In this document: piece after piece, positions 8,900-17,793 of the stretch
How the letters are laid out: every line of letters starts with the position of its first letter
How positions within the stretch are numbered: the first letter of the stretch is position 1
The notes under the pieces: model-generated
The model's database searches: none
What the model was told of the DNA's origin: nothing
What the model saw: the letters and a program-made list of their open reading frames with translations, nothing else
Translations under genes and position numbers: made by a program
NCBI RefSeq assembly: GCF_004005485.1
Contig: NZ_RZUL01000006.1
Coordinates: forward strand, 62,001-126,000
Length of the DNA: 64,000 nt
Direction: 5' to 3'
From: Sphingobium algorifonticola
Lineage (GTDB): Bacteria; Pseudomonadota; Alphaproteobacteria; Sphingomonadales; Sphingomonadaceae

Positions 8900-9391
8900 A
8901 TGGAAGCGCTCGCCGGCATGGCTGGACGGGACTATGTGCCGCTCATCCTCGAGATGATGGCGGAAAAATCCTCTGCTCAGCGGGCGCTGGCACAGAGAAC
9001 AGGCATCAGCAAGACCCGGCTTGCCCTCCTTCTGCACCGCGATCCAGCGAAGCGCTCGAGGATGACCCTCAACGAGTTCGAGCGCATATTGAATGCACTT
9101 GGCACCGACATCGTGCGCGCGCTCCTGCGTGAGGAGATCTTCCGCGATCTCGAAGCGCTCCATCGCGAACGCTACGAGGGCGTGGCCGAACTGATCTGCG
9201 AATTCATGTTTGGCCTCGGGCGGCGGCTCATCGACGCGCTCGAGGAAATCGGCGGGATCGACGGCTCTGAAGTCCGCAAGGAATGGGCCAGTATCCTGCA
9301 AGGCGGCTTCACCAAACAGGTGACCAATGCCGTCTCCGACGTCGTCAGACGCAGGAGCCTGATCGCAGAACGTGATGATCTGTGGCGCTGA
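8900..9391 (+). CDS. Helix-turn-helix regulator next to the transfer operon
   Basis: A 163-residue protein. Residues about 18-65 form a helix-turn-helix: AQRALAQRTGISKTRLALLL is the core, followed by MTLNEFERILNALG, much like Cro/C1-type DNA-binding domains. The C-terminal half is helical and probably dimerises. The ATG at 8900 follows GAGGCG. The gene is divergent from the tra operon, so control of conjugation genes is the obvious guess, but this is inference from position. A strong hairpin ends the transcript just after the stop. Confidence 0.8.
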   Translation: MEALAGMAGRDYVPLILEMMAEKSSAQRALAQRTGISKTRLALLLHRDPAKRSRMTLNEFERILNALGTDIVRALLREEIFRDLEALHRERYEGVAELICEFMFGLGRRLIDALEEIGGIDGSEVRKEWASILQGGFTKQVTNAVSDVVRRRSLIAERDDLWR

Positions 9392-9393
9392 GA

Positions 9394-9423
9394 CCGCGGG
9401 ATCGGGCCGACACGATCCCGCGG
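9394..9423. terminator. Bidirectional terminator hairpin
   Basis: A perfect 11-bp inverted repeat, CCGCGGGATCG and CGATCCCGCGG, with an 8-base loop, is followed on the plus strand by CAAAAACC. It lies 2 bp after the regulator stop and 17 bp before the end of the convergent transglycosylase gene, so it can serve both. Confidence 0.8.
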
Positions 9424-9440
9424 CAAAAACCCTTCGCCCT

Positions 9441-10388
9441 CTAGAAGGTGGAGACCGAGGGCGACCTGCCCGCCACGCGCGGCCGCGGGACGATCGGAAC
9501 CTGGCTCTGGGAAACAAGCTCCACCCGCCGATCGAGCCCGCTCATTCGCGACCAGTTCGACAGCACGCTGCGCACATAGGCCTGCGTTTCAGCAAAAGGC
9601 GGGACAAGGCCGTTGCGAACGCGGCCCGGACCCGCATTATACGCCGCGAGCGCGAGATGATATTGACCGAAGCGGTCGAGCTGCTGGCGCAGATATTGCG
9701 CGCCCCCACGCAGGTTGCCCTCGATGTCATAGCGATTGACCCCGAGCGACACAGCGGTGCCTGGCATGAGCTGGGTCAGTCCGAAGGCGCTCTTGGGCGA
9801 GAAGATGTCGGGACGATAGCGGCTTTCCTGGATGATCATGGCGTCGAACAGACCGACCGGGATGCCATATTGGCAGGCAATGCTGCTCATCATCCCATAA
9901 AAGCCGGCGCGCCGCGCCTCTGCGTCGGGCGTGAGGAACCCGGCAGGCCGGTAGTCCGGCGCAGAGCATGCCGGCACGAACCGATAGGCCGCCGAATCCA
10001 AAACGGGCGCCGGCGCGCTGCGCATCCAGAGCGGCACCGCGATCGGCGGGATGCCGGCAAGCGCGGAAAGGTCAGATACGGCGGCAGGCGCAGCCATGGC
10101 CGTTTCGGCGACGAGCCCGTCTGTCCCGAAGTCGCTTGCCATCTGGAACGCGACCCAGCGCCGGCTGAGATCATGGACCCGGAAATCCGGCGCCTGGCGC
10201 GACTTGGCAGGCGGCTGCGCTCTCTCGGCGGCCGAAACAGGCGGGGTCTCCGATCCTGGAGATGGGGCTGTCGCACCCATGGCGATCAGCTGTACGCTGC
10301 GAAGGGGCGGCCGAGCCCGCTCCGCGGCCATCACCGGCCCTGCGAAGGTCAGGGCCGCCACCAGCATTCCATCGAGCATCACGCGCAT
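9441..10388 (-). CDS. Lytic transglycosylase (SLT domain), transfer-associated
   Basis: A 315-residue exported murein hydrolase. A signal peptide (MLVAALTFAGPVMA) is followed by a variable linker and a C-terminal SLT domain from about residue 170. The catalytic glutamate sits in MIIQESRY, followed by SAFGLTQLMPGTA and LALAAYNAGPGRV, all standard family motifs. Such enzymes open peptidoglycan locally so that secretion channels can be built, which fits the neighbouring tra operon. The start is set at the ATG behind GGAGAGG; upstream in-frame codons run into the divergent gene region. Confidence 0.92.
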   Translation of the reverse strand: MRVMLDGMLVAALTFAGPVMAAERARPPLRSVQLIAMGATAPSPGSETPPVSAAERAQPPAKSRQAPDFRVHDLSRRWVAFQMASDFGTDGLVAETAMAAPAAVSDLSALAGIPPIAVPLWMRSAPAPVLDSAAYRFVPACSAPDYRPAGFLTPDAEARRAGFYGMMSSIACQYGIPVGLFDAMIIQESRYRPDIFSPKSAFGLTQLMPGTAVSLGVNRYDIEGNLRGGAQYLRQQLDRFGQYHLALAAYNAGPGRVRNGLVPPFAETQAYVRSVLSNWSRMSGLDRRVELVSQSQVPIVPRPRVAGRSPSVSTF

Positions 10389-10498
10389 CTTTGCCTCTCC
10401 ATCGTCGAGCGATCCCGAGTGGAGATCAGGCAGGAAGGGCCTGTCAATGCGCCCGGCCGGCGATCGCCCGCCCCGGTTCGCGCGGAGAGGAAGCCAAT

Positions 10499-11794
10499 AT
10501 GTGGCTGATCCTGCGCGGCAGCGATGGCCACGGCGCTGGCCGTATAGCCTTGCCCGACCTGGTGCGCGACGCGCTTGTCCGCTGGTATGTCGGCGAAGGC
10601 TCACGGCAGGACGAAGAAGCGGGGATCATGCTCGTCCAGCAGGCCCGTATCGGCGAGCGATGGATCGCATGCGACTGTCGGGGCGACGAGGAGGCCCCGC
10701 CGATCCTCACACCCGCCTTCCTGTCAGAAGCCGAGACCTATTATTTACGCCGGCTCACCAGCCGGCAGCGCCCAGAGCATCGGTCGGATTGCCCGTTTTT
10801 TCGCGATCAGGCGACCAATCGGATCAGTGAAGTGCGCAAACAGGGAAGTCCGGCCGATCCGCCGAGCGGCTATTTCGAAGTCCTGCGGCCTGCCCCCGAA
10901 AAGCTGGCGCAACGCCCGAATGAAGACAGCACCGACGATCGAACCCGTCAGGCCTCGATCCCACGCCTCGCTCGCCTGCTATGGCGCCTCCTGCACATCT
11001 CGGGGCTCAATCGCACCCTCCCGCTGTCGATGGAATCGAGCGATCATTCGATCCGACACGAATTTGCTCAATTGTCGGCTGCGGCGGAAAAGATCGAGCT
11101 CGCTCCGGGGATCGAGCTTGGCCGGGCATTCTGGACCCACGCACAGGCCCTGCACTCCAATCGTGTCTATGCGCGTCTGCGCGAACTGTCGCGCCAATGG
11201 CCCCGCGGCCATGCCCCCCAGGCATTCCTTGCGCTCTTCGCGCAGCACATACAGGGCGCCACCATCACTGTATCCGGCAGCGAACCCGTCATGCTCGCCA
11301 ACCGGGTGCAGTCTCCCTCGGTTCGCGGCAATCCCGTAAAGGGACCCTATCTGGTCCTCGTCGTTGCCGGCTCCTATCCTGAAGCCCATGGCTATGCTCC
11401 GCTGCGCGCCTATGCGCAGCCCATCCATTCCGGCCGGCGCTTCCTGCCCGTGGATTCGCAATTCGAACGATTGGTCCTGCAGCAGATCCTTGGCCTACGC
11501 CGATCGTTCGACAGGCAGGGGATCGATCTGCTGCTGGAAAAGCCGCTTTTCGACACGCTTACGTCCACCGGGCCCTGCCGACCGGATTTTCTGCTGGAGG
11601 CGCGATCTAGCGATACCGGCGAAATTCGCCAGCTTGTCATCGACGCCGCGGGCTCGGATGATCCCTCGTTGCTCGGAGAAAAACAGGCGTCGAGAGCCCG
11701 TCTCGAGCAGATCGCACCGGTCTTGCGCATCTCCCCGGGGGACCTCGAACAGCAGCGCATCGACCCTATGGTGATGCGAGCCCTTGGACTTTGA
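10499..11794 (+). CDS. Plasmid protein with Cys/His N-terminus and degenerate PD-(D/E)XK-like core
   Basis: A 431-residue protein. The N-terminal part holds a possible metal site, CDC at about residues 58-60 and H94/C98 (EHRSDCPFF). The C-terminal part has GPYLVLVV (about 282) and a nuclease-like core RPDFLLEA (361-368) followed by RQLVIDAAG (377-385), where a working PD-(D/E)XK enzyme would have an E-x-K-like arrangement. The reading is therefore a restriction-fold domain that may be inactive. GGAGAGGAA precedes the start. A shortened paralogue lies at 13856-14776. I do not know a function; proteins of this type are, to my memory, common on sphingomonad plasmids. Confidence 0.82.
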   Translation: MWLILRGSDGHGAGRIALPDLVRDALVRWYVGEGSRQDEEAGIMLVQQARIGERWIACDCRGDEEAPPILTPAFLSEAETYYLRRLTSRQRPEHRSDCPFFRDQATNRISEVRKQGSPADPPSGYFEVLRPAPEKLAQRPNEDSTDDRTRQASIPRLARLLWRLLHISGLNRTLPLSMESSDHSIRHEFAQLSAAAEKIELAPGIELGRAFWTHAQALHSNRVYARLRELSRQWPRGHAPQAFLALFAQHIQGATITVSGSEPVMLANRVQSPSVRGNPVKGPYLVLVVAGSYPEAHGYAPLRAYAQPIHSGRRFLPVDSQFERLVLQQILGLRRSFDRQGIDLLLEKPLFDTLTSTGPCRPDFLLEARSSDTGEIRQLVIDAAGSDDPSLLGEKQASRARLEQIAPVLRISPGDLEQQRIDPMVMRALGL

Positions 11795-11838
11795 CACCTC
11801 GCCACGTCGGCACCTTAGACTTGCCGAGCTTTAGCAAT

Positions 11839-12108
11839 TCAACTCCAGCTCATCGATGCTGCGAAGAGGGACACGACACCTAATGTCACAGGCGTCGACG
11901 CGAGGTAATTCTTCTGCCAGCGCCACCATGTTTTTGGCACAAACAGAACCAATGAACCGAAAGACTGAACCGACGCCCAACTGCTTTCCTGGTAGATATC
12001 GATAGCGGTCTTTGCCGCCGCCAGCGCGAAAGCGATTGCGCAACACAGCCCGGTTGCGACGTAAAGCGCGACCCAGTTAGAAAATTCGGCGTGGGTTAAT
12101 TGCTGCAT
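11839..12108 (-). CDS. Small two-helix membrane protein, hypothetical
   Basis: An 89-residue protein with two hydrophobic stretches, VALYVATGLCCAIAFALAAA (about 14-33) and a second near the C-terminus (TLGVVSLFAAS), separated by a tryptophan-rich polar loop (TWWRWQKNY). The ATG start has only a weak ribosome site; a TTG lies two codons upstream. It is AT-richer than its neighbours, which suggests a recent insertion. No family is recognised and it may not be a real gene. Confidence 0.45.
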   Translation of the reverse strand: MQQLTHAEFSNWVALYVATGLCCAIAFALAAAKTAIDIYQESSWASVQSFGSLVLFVPKTWWRWQKNYLASTPVTLGVVSLFAASMSWS

Positions 12109-12208
12109 CGACAACTATAACTTCGAGAATGGTAAACAAGCCCTTAATCAAGCTGCACGCGGCCAAGCCCCTTCGCTGACCAGGAAGGTCAACGCCTTGT
12201 TGCACCGT

Positions 12209-13405
12209 TTAGTGGGACGCTCGAATGCGCTCCCGCTCAATGACCATGGCGATACCCTGACCGCCACCGATGCACATGGTGACAAGACCATATCGGCCGT
12301 CAATCCGCTCAAGTTCATAGGCTGCCTTAATGGTCAGAATAGCGCCGGTCGCCCCAACCGGATGCCCCAAACTCACTCCTGAGCCATTCGGATTCACCTT
12401 GGCGGGATCAAAGCCCAGTTCGTTCGCGACCGCCAGAGCTTGGGCCGCAAAGGCTTCGTTCGCCTCGATGGTGTCCATGTCCGCAAGGCTGAGGCCCGCT
12501 CGCTCGAGGGCAATGGGAACCGCCCGGATCGGACCAATACCCATATAGGCGGGATCAACGCCCGCATGTCCCCATGACACGATCCGCGCAAGCGCGCGCA
12601 AACCCCGCGCTTTAACCTGCGATCCCGTCGCCAGGACGACAGCCGCCGCCCCGTCGTTGATCCCGCTGGCATTGCCTGCCGTAACCGTGCCACCCTCGCG
12701 GAATACGGGCCTCATCGCAGCGAGCGCCTCAAGCGATGCGTCGCTTCGAGGATGCTCATCGGTGGCAAAACTGCTCGTGCCGGTCCGGGTGCGAATCTCT
12801 ACAGGCAGGATCTGGTCACGGAAACGGCCCTGGGAGATGGCGGAAATGGCGCGGCGATGCCCTTCAAGTGCCAGCCTATCCTGCGCTTCGCGCGTTATCG
12901 CGTAGCGCTCGGCAATATTCTCCGCCGTAACGCCCATGTGGAAGCCCCCTATTGGGTCCTGCAAACCTTGTGTGAGCGCATCGACCAGCAGATTATCCCC
13001 CATCTTTTGACCCCAGCGAACGCCATGACCGTGATAGGGTACGTTCGACATCGATTCCGCTCCGCCGGCAACGGTCAACGCGGCCTCTCCCAGTTTCATC
13101 ATCTGCGCGCACGAAATGATGGCCTGCACGCTCGATCCGCAGAGCCTGTTCACCGTCAATGCAGGCGTCTCGGCAGGTATCCCTGCCCGCAAGCTGGCGA
13201 CGCGTGCGAGATAGCCATCCTTGGCGCTGGTGGGCATCACCTGTCCCATCACCACCTGCTCGACATCTACCGGGGATATTCCCGCTCGCGCTATCGCGCC
13301 TGCCACTACGATTCCACCCAGCTCGCCAGGCAGGAAGCTCTTGAGTGCTCCACCAAAGTCACCGATTGCGGTGCGCGCACCGCCGACGATGTAAATATCC
13401 TCCAC
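12209..13405 (-). CDS. Acetyl-CoA acetyltransferase (thiolase II family)
   Basis: A thiolase of 398 residues that joins or splits acyl-CoA and acetyl-CoA, as in ketone, butyrate or fatty-acid metabolism. With a GTG start at 13405 the catalytic residues fall at the classic positions: Cys89 in NRLCGSSVQA, His348 in GHPVGATGA and Cys378 in CIGGGQG. The GTG is preferred because AAGAAGG precedes it and the reading then clears the upstream small gene; an ATG at 13477 in the same frame would overlap that gene. Substrate preference cannot be read from the sequence. It lies apart from any other beta-oxidation gene, between two plasmid paralogues. Confidence 0.9.
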   Translation of the reverse strand: MEDIYIVGGARTAIGDFGGALKSFLPGELGGIVVAGAIARAGISPVDVEQVVMGQVMPTSAKDGYLARVASLRAGIPAETPALTVNRLCGSSVQAIISCAQMMKLGEAALTVAGGAESMSNVPYHGHGVRWGQKMGDNLLVDALTQGLQDPIGGFHMGVTAENIAERYAITREAQDRLALEGHRRAISAISQGRFRDQILPVEIRTRTGTSSFATDEHPRSDASLEALAAMRPVFREGGTVTAGNASGINDGAAAVVLATGSQVKARGLRALARIVSWGHAGVDPAYMGIGPIRAVPIALERAGLSLADMDTIEANEAFAAQALAVANELGFDPAKVNPNGSGVSLGHPVGATGAILTIKAAYELERIDGRYGLVTMCIGGGQGIAMVIERERIRASH

Positions 13406-13439
13406 CACGGGATCCTTCTTGGCAAAATTTGAGTTGCTG

Positions 13440-13634
13440 TCAGGCTTCACGAGCGACTGGGCACGCTGTGAGCGCATCCCATTCAGCGATGTTTCTGATG
13501 ATTGCCAGGCGAAGCGCTTCAAGGAGGGCCAGCTCTTCCGATGTGCATCCATCGCCCTTCTGCGCCTTGGCCAAATGGCGCTCGAACAGGACAAGTTGTA
13601 TTTCGAAAAAATCGGCAACCACAGGAATGTTCAT
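13440..13634 (-). CDS. 64-residue helical protein upstream of the thiolase gene
   Basis: A small acidic-helical protein, MNIPVVADFFEIQLVLFERH at the start and ALLEALRLAIIRNIAEWDAL near the end, suggesting two amphipathic helices. It ends 34 bp before the thiolase start, so the two probably form one transcript driven from the palindrome-bearing promoter region at 13750-13794. No family is recognised. The upstream part of the open frame looks non-coding, so the ATG at 13634 is chosen. Confidence 0.5.
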   Translation of the reverse strand: MNIPVVADFFEIQLVLFERHLAKAQKGDGCTSEELALLEALRLAIIRNIAEWDALTACPVAREA

Positions 13635-13749
13635 CAGCCTCAGCAAGCCGCCTCGAGATGAGCGCGTAGGATACCGCCGCGATGGTGACGCTCGAAGCAC
13701 CTAGGGCAGCGGGTCGACCTGACATACCGACAACACACCCCTATCACAC

Positions 13750-13794
13750 ATCATCTATGATATATAAGCCGTTCATTTGATGTATCATACATCA
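13750..13794. promoter_or_regulatory. Operator region with two inverted repeats
   Basis: Two palindromes lie in an AT-rich stretch within GC-rich DNA. The first is ATCAT-CT-ATGAT at 13750-13761. The second is TGATGTAT-C-ATACATCA at 13778-13794, with perfect 8-bp arms. Centres are about 30 bp apart (three helical turns). They sit between the divergent thiolase unit and the plus-strand gene at 13856, the expected place for a repressor of the GntR or TetR kind. No regulator gene adjoins. Confidence 0.6.
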
Positions 13795-13855
13795 CAAGGT
13801 CAACTCAGCTGTTTCAGCTAGATCCTCGCTCTTGTCGCAAGTCTCGCTGTAACGC

Positions 13856-14776
13856 ATGCCGACGCACAGAATTCGCAAGCGAAGAGGCCCGACGTTGAGC
13901 TCCTCAGTTTTCTCCGCCTCATCACCCCCACGTCGGTTCTTTCCGCTTCTCGAAGAGGCGCTCCTGCCGCCCCTTCCCGGCGCGCCGGCGCCCGATATCC
14001 AGCCACCCCTGCCCTTGGCCCAACGGATGGAAGAGCTACTGGTCGCGTCAGGCGCTACGGTGATCGCTTCTCCCGGCAGCAGAGGCGACAGCTCCCTGGT
14101 CGACGCTTTCGCGTCGCTCTCGGGGGCGGCGGACAGGTTCGAGGTGGCACCAGAAATTCCCCTATCGCAGGTGCTCTGGACGAGAAGCGGGCCTTACTGG
14201 AACGGCGAAATGGCGCGCACCCTGCGGCATCTTCCCACTGGAACCCCAGGCGCGGTCCTTCTCCATGCGCAAGGCGCGGGGCGCCGGGCGGCACTTCTCG
14301 GCCACGCCCAACCCTTCGTGGTCACCGAGGAGATCTCCGGCGACTTCGATACACCCGGTCCCTATCTCGTCCTCGTGGCATGCCGGCTCGATGAAACAGG
14401 TTCGATCGACGCGGTGCGCGGCTTTGCGCAGCCGATCCTCAGCAGCCGGTATTTCATGCCGGTCCAGTCGGCCTTCGAACGCGATGTCTTCCACGCCCTG
14501 GTCGCGCTCCAGGAACGCCTGGACACACATGGCACCGACTGCACGATTTTGCGCTCCTTCTCCGGACAGGCACCGGAGCAGCCCATCGAAATCCAGCTGG
14601 TCGACCGCACTGGCTCGCGGCGCGAACTGCAGATCCAGATGGCGGCAGGCGATCCAGACACTATCCCGGCACGCAACGGCGATGCTCAGTCTTATGCTCT
14701 TACCCCCGAACGCTTCGCCGACGGATCGTTCGTCGGCTGGCTCGAGGGGCAGATTGCCGCGCCGCGACCAGGATGA
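13856..14776 (+). CDS. Shortened paralogue of the 10.5-kb plasmid protein
   Basis: A 306-residue protein that aligns with the C-terminal two thirds of the protein at 10499-11794: GPYLVLVA, then AVRGFAQPILSSRYFMPVQS against PLRAYAQPIHSGRRFLPVDS, then FERDVFHALVALQERLDTHG against FERLVLQQILGLRRSFDRQG. The N-terminal Cys/His region is missing. The RPDFLLEA nuclease-like motif is replaced by QPIEIQLV, so no PD-(D/E)XK active site remains. It looks like a duplicate that has decayed or taken a structural or inhibitory role. The start is uncertain because upstream stops block extension. Confidence 0.7.
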   Translation: MPTHRIRKRRGPTLSSSVFSASSPPRRFFPLLEEALLPPLPGAPAPDIQPPLPLAQRMEELLVASGATVIASPGSRGDSSLVDAFASLSGAADRFEVAPEIPLSQVLWTRSGPYWNGEMARTLRHLPTGTPGAVLLHAQGAGRRAALLGHAQPFVVTEEISGDFDTPGPYLVLVACRLDETGSIDAVRGFAQPILSSRYFMPVQSAFERDVFHALVALQERLDTHGTDCTILRSFSGQAPEQPIEIQLVDRTGSRRELQIQMAAGDPDTIPARNGDAQSYALTPERFADGSFVGWLEGQIAAPRPG

Positions 14777-14782
14777 CTGGCC

Positions 14783-16591
14783 CTAGAACAGCCAGAACAC
14801 GGCAAGGCAGGTGGCTATGCCGACGATCACATTCATCGGAATGCCGATCTTGACGAAGTCGGTGAAGCGATAGTCCGCCGCCGCATAGACCATCGTATTC
14901 GTCTGATAGCCGATCGGCGTGGCAAAGCTTGCCGAAGCGGCGAACATCACCGTCACCACGAGCGCGCGCGGATCGAGCCCGGCGCTTTGCGCAATGCCGA
15001 TCGCAACCGGCGTCATGATCACCGCCACGGCATTGTTGGTGACCGTCTCCGTCAGCAGCGAAGTGAGCGCGTAGAGCAAAATGATCAGCAACAGCGGCGA
15101 GGCGTGCGCCAGCACAGGCGAGAGCGCCGAGACGATCAGCTGGACGGTGCCGATGGATTGCAGACCTTCCCCGATGACCAGCATCGCGACGATGAGCATG
15201 AGGACATTGCCGTCGATCGATTGCCATGCCTCGTCAGGATCGATGCACCGCGTTGCGAGCACCAGCGCCACACCGATGATGGCGAGGGTCGTGATCGATG
15301 CGACGCCGAACGCGGCCAGAGCGATGACGCCGGCGAGCGTCATCAGCGCGATCGGCGCACGGTGACGGCGATAGCGACGAACCCTGCTGGTATCGGCCGC
15401 GATGAACCCCGTGTTTTCCGAAAGTTCTATGATGGCGTCGTCGTCTGCCGCGACCAGCAGGCTGTCGGCGGGCCGCACCCGGATGCGCCCGAGGGCGCCC
15501 GCCGATGCCTTGCCCGCTCGGCCCAGGCCAAGCACGCGCACGCGCAAATTGGCCAGCATCGGAAGTTCTGAAAGACGGCGTCCAAGCGCGATATGCGCCG
15601 GCGAAACCATCAAGCCGACAAGCTTCACCTTGTCCGATCGCTCGTCACTCGCGAGCCGGATCGGCTGACCAAGGCCCTGCAGGCCGACCGTATAGTCATG
15701 GCTGCGCGCCAGGTCGTCGATTTCTCCCGCTGCCGCCCTGACGACGAGCCGATCGTCAGGGCCGAGCTGGATCGCACCGTCTGGCGAGCGGATGAGCGTG
15801 TCGCCGCGCCGCAGCGCGATGAGTTCGACTTTCTCGCGCGTCAGTTCTTTCAGATCAGCGATCGTCGGGCGCGTTTCCAGCTTCTCGGGCGTCATGGCCA
15901 GCTCGGTGAGATAACTGAACTGATCTGTTTCCTGCATCGGGATATCGCGCCGACGCGGCAGCAGCAGAGGGCCCAATATTGCGAGCGTCGCCGCGCCGGA
16001 GAGGAGAGCGACGATGCCGACCTGCGTGATCTCGAATATGCCGAACGGACGCAGCCCGCTGTCGCGCGCAACGCCATCGACGAGGAGATTGGTCGACGTG
16101 CCGACCAGGGTCAGCGTTCCCGAGAGGATCGACAGGTAGGAGATCGGGATCAGGAGCCGCGTCGCAGCAACGCCGACGGTCTTTGCCAGCCGCTTGACCA
16201 GCGGGATCAGCACCATGACGACAGGCGTGTTGTTGACAAAGGCTGGCGCGGTAGCTGCGCCCAGAAGCAGTTCGGCAAGCGTGCGCCTCGGATGAAGCTC
16301 CGCCTGCCGCACGATGGCGCCCGCAATCGCTTCGATCGTGCCGGTGCGGATCAGCGCTCCCGACAGCACGAAAAAGGCCGCGATGGTTATCGGTGCCGGA
16401 TTGGCGAAAGCGGCGATGGCGCGATCGGTCGCGACCCATCCGAACAGGATCATGATCGCCGCGCCGGTGATCGCGATAACGACGGGCGGAAATTTCTCGA
16501 GCGCGAAGGCGATGAACAGAGCGACGATGAAGAAGAGGCCGAGTTCGGCCCGGTGGAGCGCGGCCACATGAAGCAGGTCGGCGAACATCAT
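14783..16591 (-). CDS. SLC13/DASS-type anion transporter with TrkA-C domains
   Basis: A 602-residue polytopic protein. Two blocks of membrane helices (about 1-190 and 395-602) flank a soluble middle with two TrkA-C (RCK_C) domains at about 210-300 and 305-380. The signature TAPAFVNNTPVVMVLIPLV and the C-terminal LTETVTNNAVAVIMTPVAIG are the paired re-entrant motifs of the DASS family (sulfate, dicarboxylate or similar anions with Na+). Substrate is not readable. The ATG overlaps the stop of the preceding gene (ATGA), giving tight coupling. The open frame extends far upstream, but that part is an out-of-frame shadow of the permease gene. Confidence 0.9.
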   Translation of the reverse strand: MMFADLLHVAALHRAELGLFFIVALFIAFALEKFPPVVIAITGAAIMILFGWVATDRAIAAFANPAPITIAAFFVLSGALIRTGTIEAIAGAIVRQAELHPRRTLAELLLGAATAPAFVNNTPVVMVLIPLVKRLAKTVGVAATRLLIPISYLSILSGTLTLVGTSTNLLVDGVARDSGLRPFGIFEITQVGIVALLSGAATLAILGPLLLPRRRDIPMQETDQFSYLTELAMTPEKLETRPTIADLKELTREKVELIALRRGDTLIRSPDGAIQLGPDDRLVVRAAAGEIDDLARSHDYTVGLQGLGQPIRLASDERSDKVKLVGLMVSPAHIALGRRLSELPMLANLRVRVLGLGRAGKASAGALGRIRVRPADSLLVAADDDAIIELSENTGFIAADTSRVRRYRRHRAPIALMTLAGVIALAAFGVASITTLAIIGVALVLATRCIDPDEAWQSIDGNVLMLIVAMLVIGEGLQSIGTVQLIVSALSPVLAHASPLLLIILLYALTSLLTETVTNNAVAVIMTPVAIGIAQSAGLDPRALVVTVMFAASASFATPIGYQTNTMVYAAADYRFTDFVKIGIPMNVIVGIATCLAVFWLF

Positions 16592-17793
16592 CCCTCCGCG
16601 GGTGCGCCGGCCGCTGCGGCGACGATACAGACAAGGCCCACCAGGACGAAACCCAGCTTCTGCCCGAAACTGGCACCGTTCCGGCGTCCCACCATGAAAG
16701 CAAGGGCGCATTGCAGCGCATAGAATAGCGCGAATGCCCGCGAGGAGAGCGCCACGACCTCGAAGGGATCGGTCGCCCAGGTCACGCCGATGGCAAGGAC
16801 GCCGGCGAGCGCGAAGGCAAGTCGGATGCTGACGCGGCGGCGCGACACTTCGTTGACGACCCCTCCGGAACCGATGGAATCGGCAACCGCCGCGCTCAGT
16901 TGACTGGCCAGAGCGCCAACGAGAACCAGACCGCCGAGCGCGGGCGCAATGAACTCCATGATATCCAGAATCCCCGCGACCCCCTCCGTCTGCGCGGCAC
17001 GCGCGAGAAACGGGGTCAGCAAGGCGATGAATGCAAGATAGATGGCGCTCGCGATCCATTGGGCATTGCGCATCGTGCGGATGCGCAAGTCGGGAGGATA
17101 AGCGTGCCCCAAATAACGCGAGGTCTCGAAACCCTGGACGGTTATCAGCAATCCGAGCAGCATCGGGATGCTGCCCAGATTGAGGATAGGCTCCGGCAAA
17201 GGCTGATGCGCCGTCCCACTCACCCAGGCGATCGCCAGCGCAACCAGCATGCCGCAGATGATGCCAATCTTGAGCGACACGGTGCCATGCGCGAGATGCT
17301 CGACCTTGCGCAGGCTGCCGCCGAGCGTCAGCAGCGTCATCAGGATGATGATTACCGTGACGACGAACTTGGCGACGAGCGGCTGGGTGTCGGGCGCGAG
17401 CTCCAGTGGCTTCAGAGCGAACTCGGCCAGCAGCTTGAGATAATAGGCGACCGAAATGGCATAGGCGATTGCCAGGACGCCCTGCGCGGTCCGGGCGAGC
17501 CAGGCGACACGATCGTTGAAAGGCGCCTGCTCGAGATAGGGCTCGACATGGACGATGTTGAAGCGGATCACCCAACCTGCGGCGTAGGCGATGGCGAGCA
17601 GGACGGCCATGGCGAGGAGCGCTGCTCCCCCGAACTCCTTTGCAAGCGGCGGCCCGCAGATCAGGAAACCCGACCCGATGATCGATGCCAGCGGCGTAAC
17701 CGTGGCGTGCCAGCTGTCCGAGCGTGCGAAACGCCCGAAGGTCAGCGCCGCCGTGACGACCACGGCCACTCCAACTGCTATCCAGAAGATCAA
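16588..17793 (-). CDS. APC-like integral membrane transporter, unassigned
   Basis: A 401-residue protein made almost entirely of membrane helices, about ten to eleven. It starts MIFWIAVGVAVVVTAALTFG and shows a GSGFLICGPPLAKEFGG segment near residue 42 that resembles the unwound first helix of LeuT/APC-fold permeases. Long helices continue to the C-terminus. Substrate is unknown. It is coupled by ATGA overlaps to both DUF2254 upstream and the SLC13-type gene downstream, so the three probably form one membrane system. Confidence 0.75.
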   Translation of the reverse strand: MIFWIAVGVAVVVTAALTFGRFARSDSWHATVTPLASIIGSGFLICGPPLAKEFGGAALLAMAVLLAIAYAAGWVIRFNIVHVEPYLEQAPFNDRVAWLARTAQGVLAIAYAISVAYYLKLLAEFALKPLELAPDTQPLVAKFVVTVIIILMTLLTLGGSLRKVEHLAHGTVSLKIGIICGMLVALAIAWVSGTAHQPLPEPILNLGSIPMLLGLLITVQGFETSRYLGHAYPPDLRIRTMRNAQWIASAIYLAFIALLTPFLARAAQTEGVAGILDIMEFIAPALGGLVLVGALASQLSAAVADSIGSGGVVNEVSRRRVSIRLAFALAGVLAIGVTWATDPFEVVALSSRAFALFYALQCALAFMVGRRNGASFGQKLGFVLVGLVCIVAAAAGAPAEG

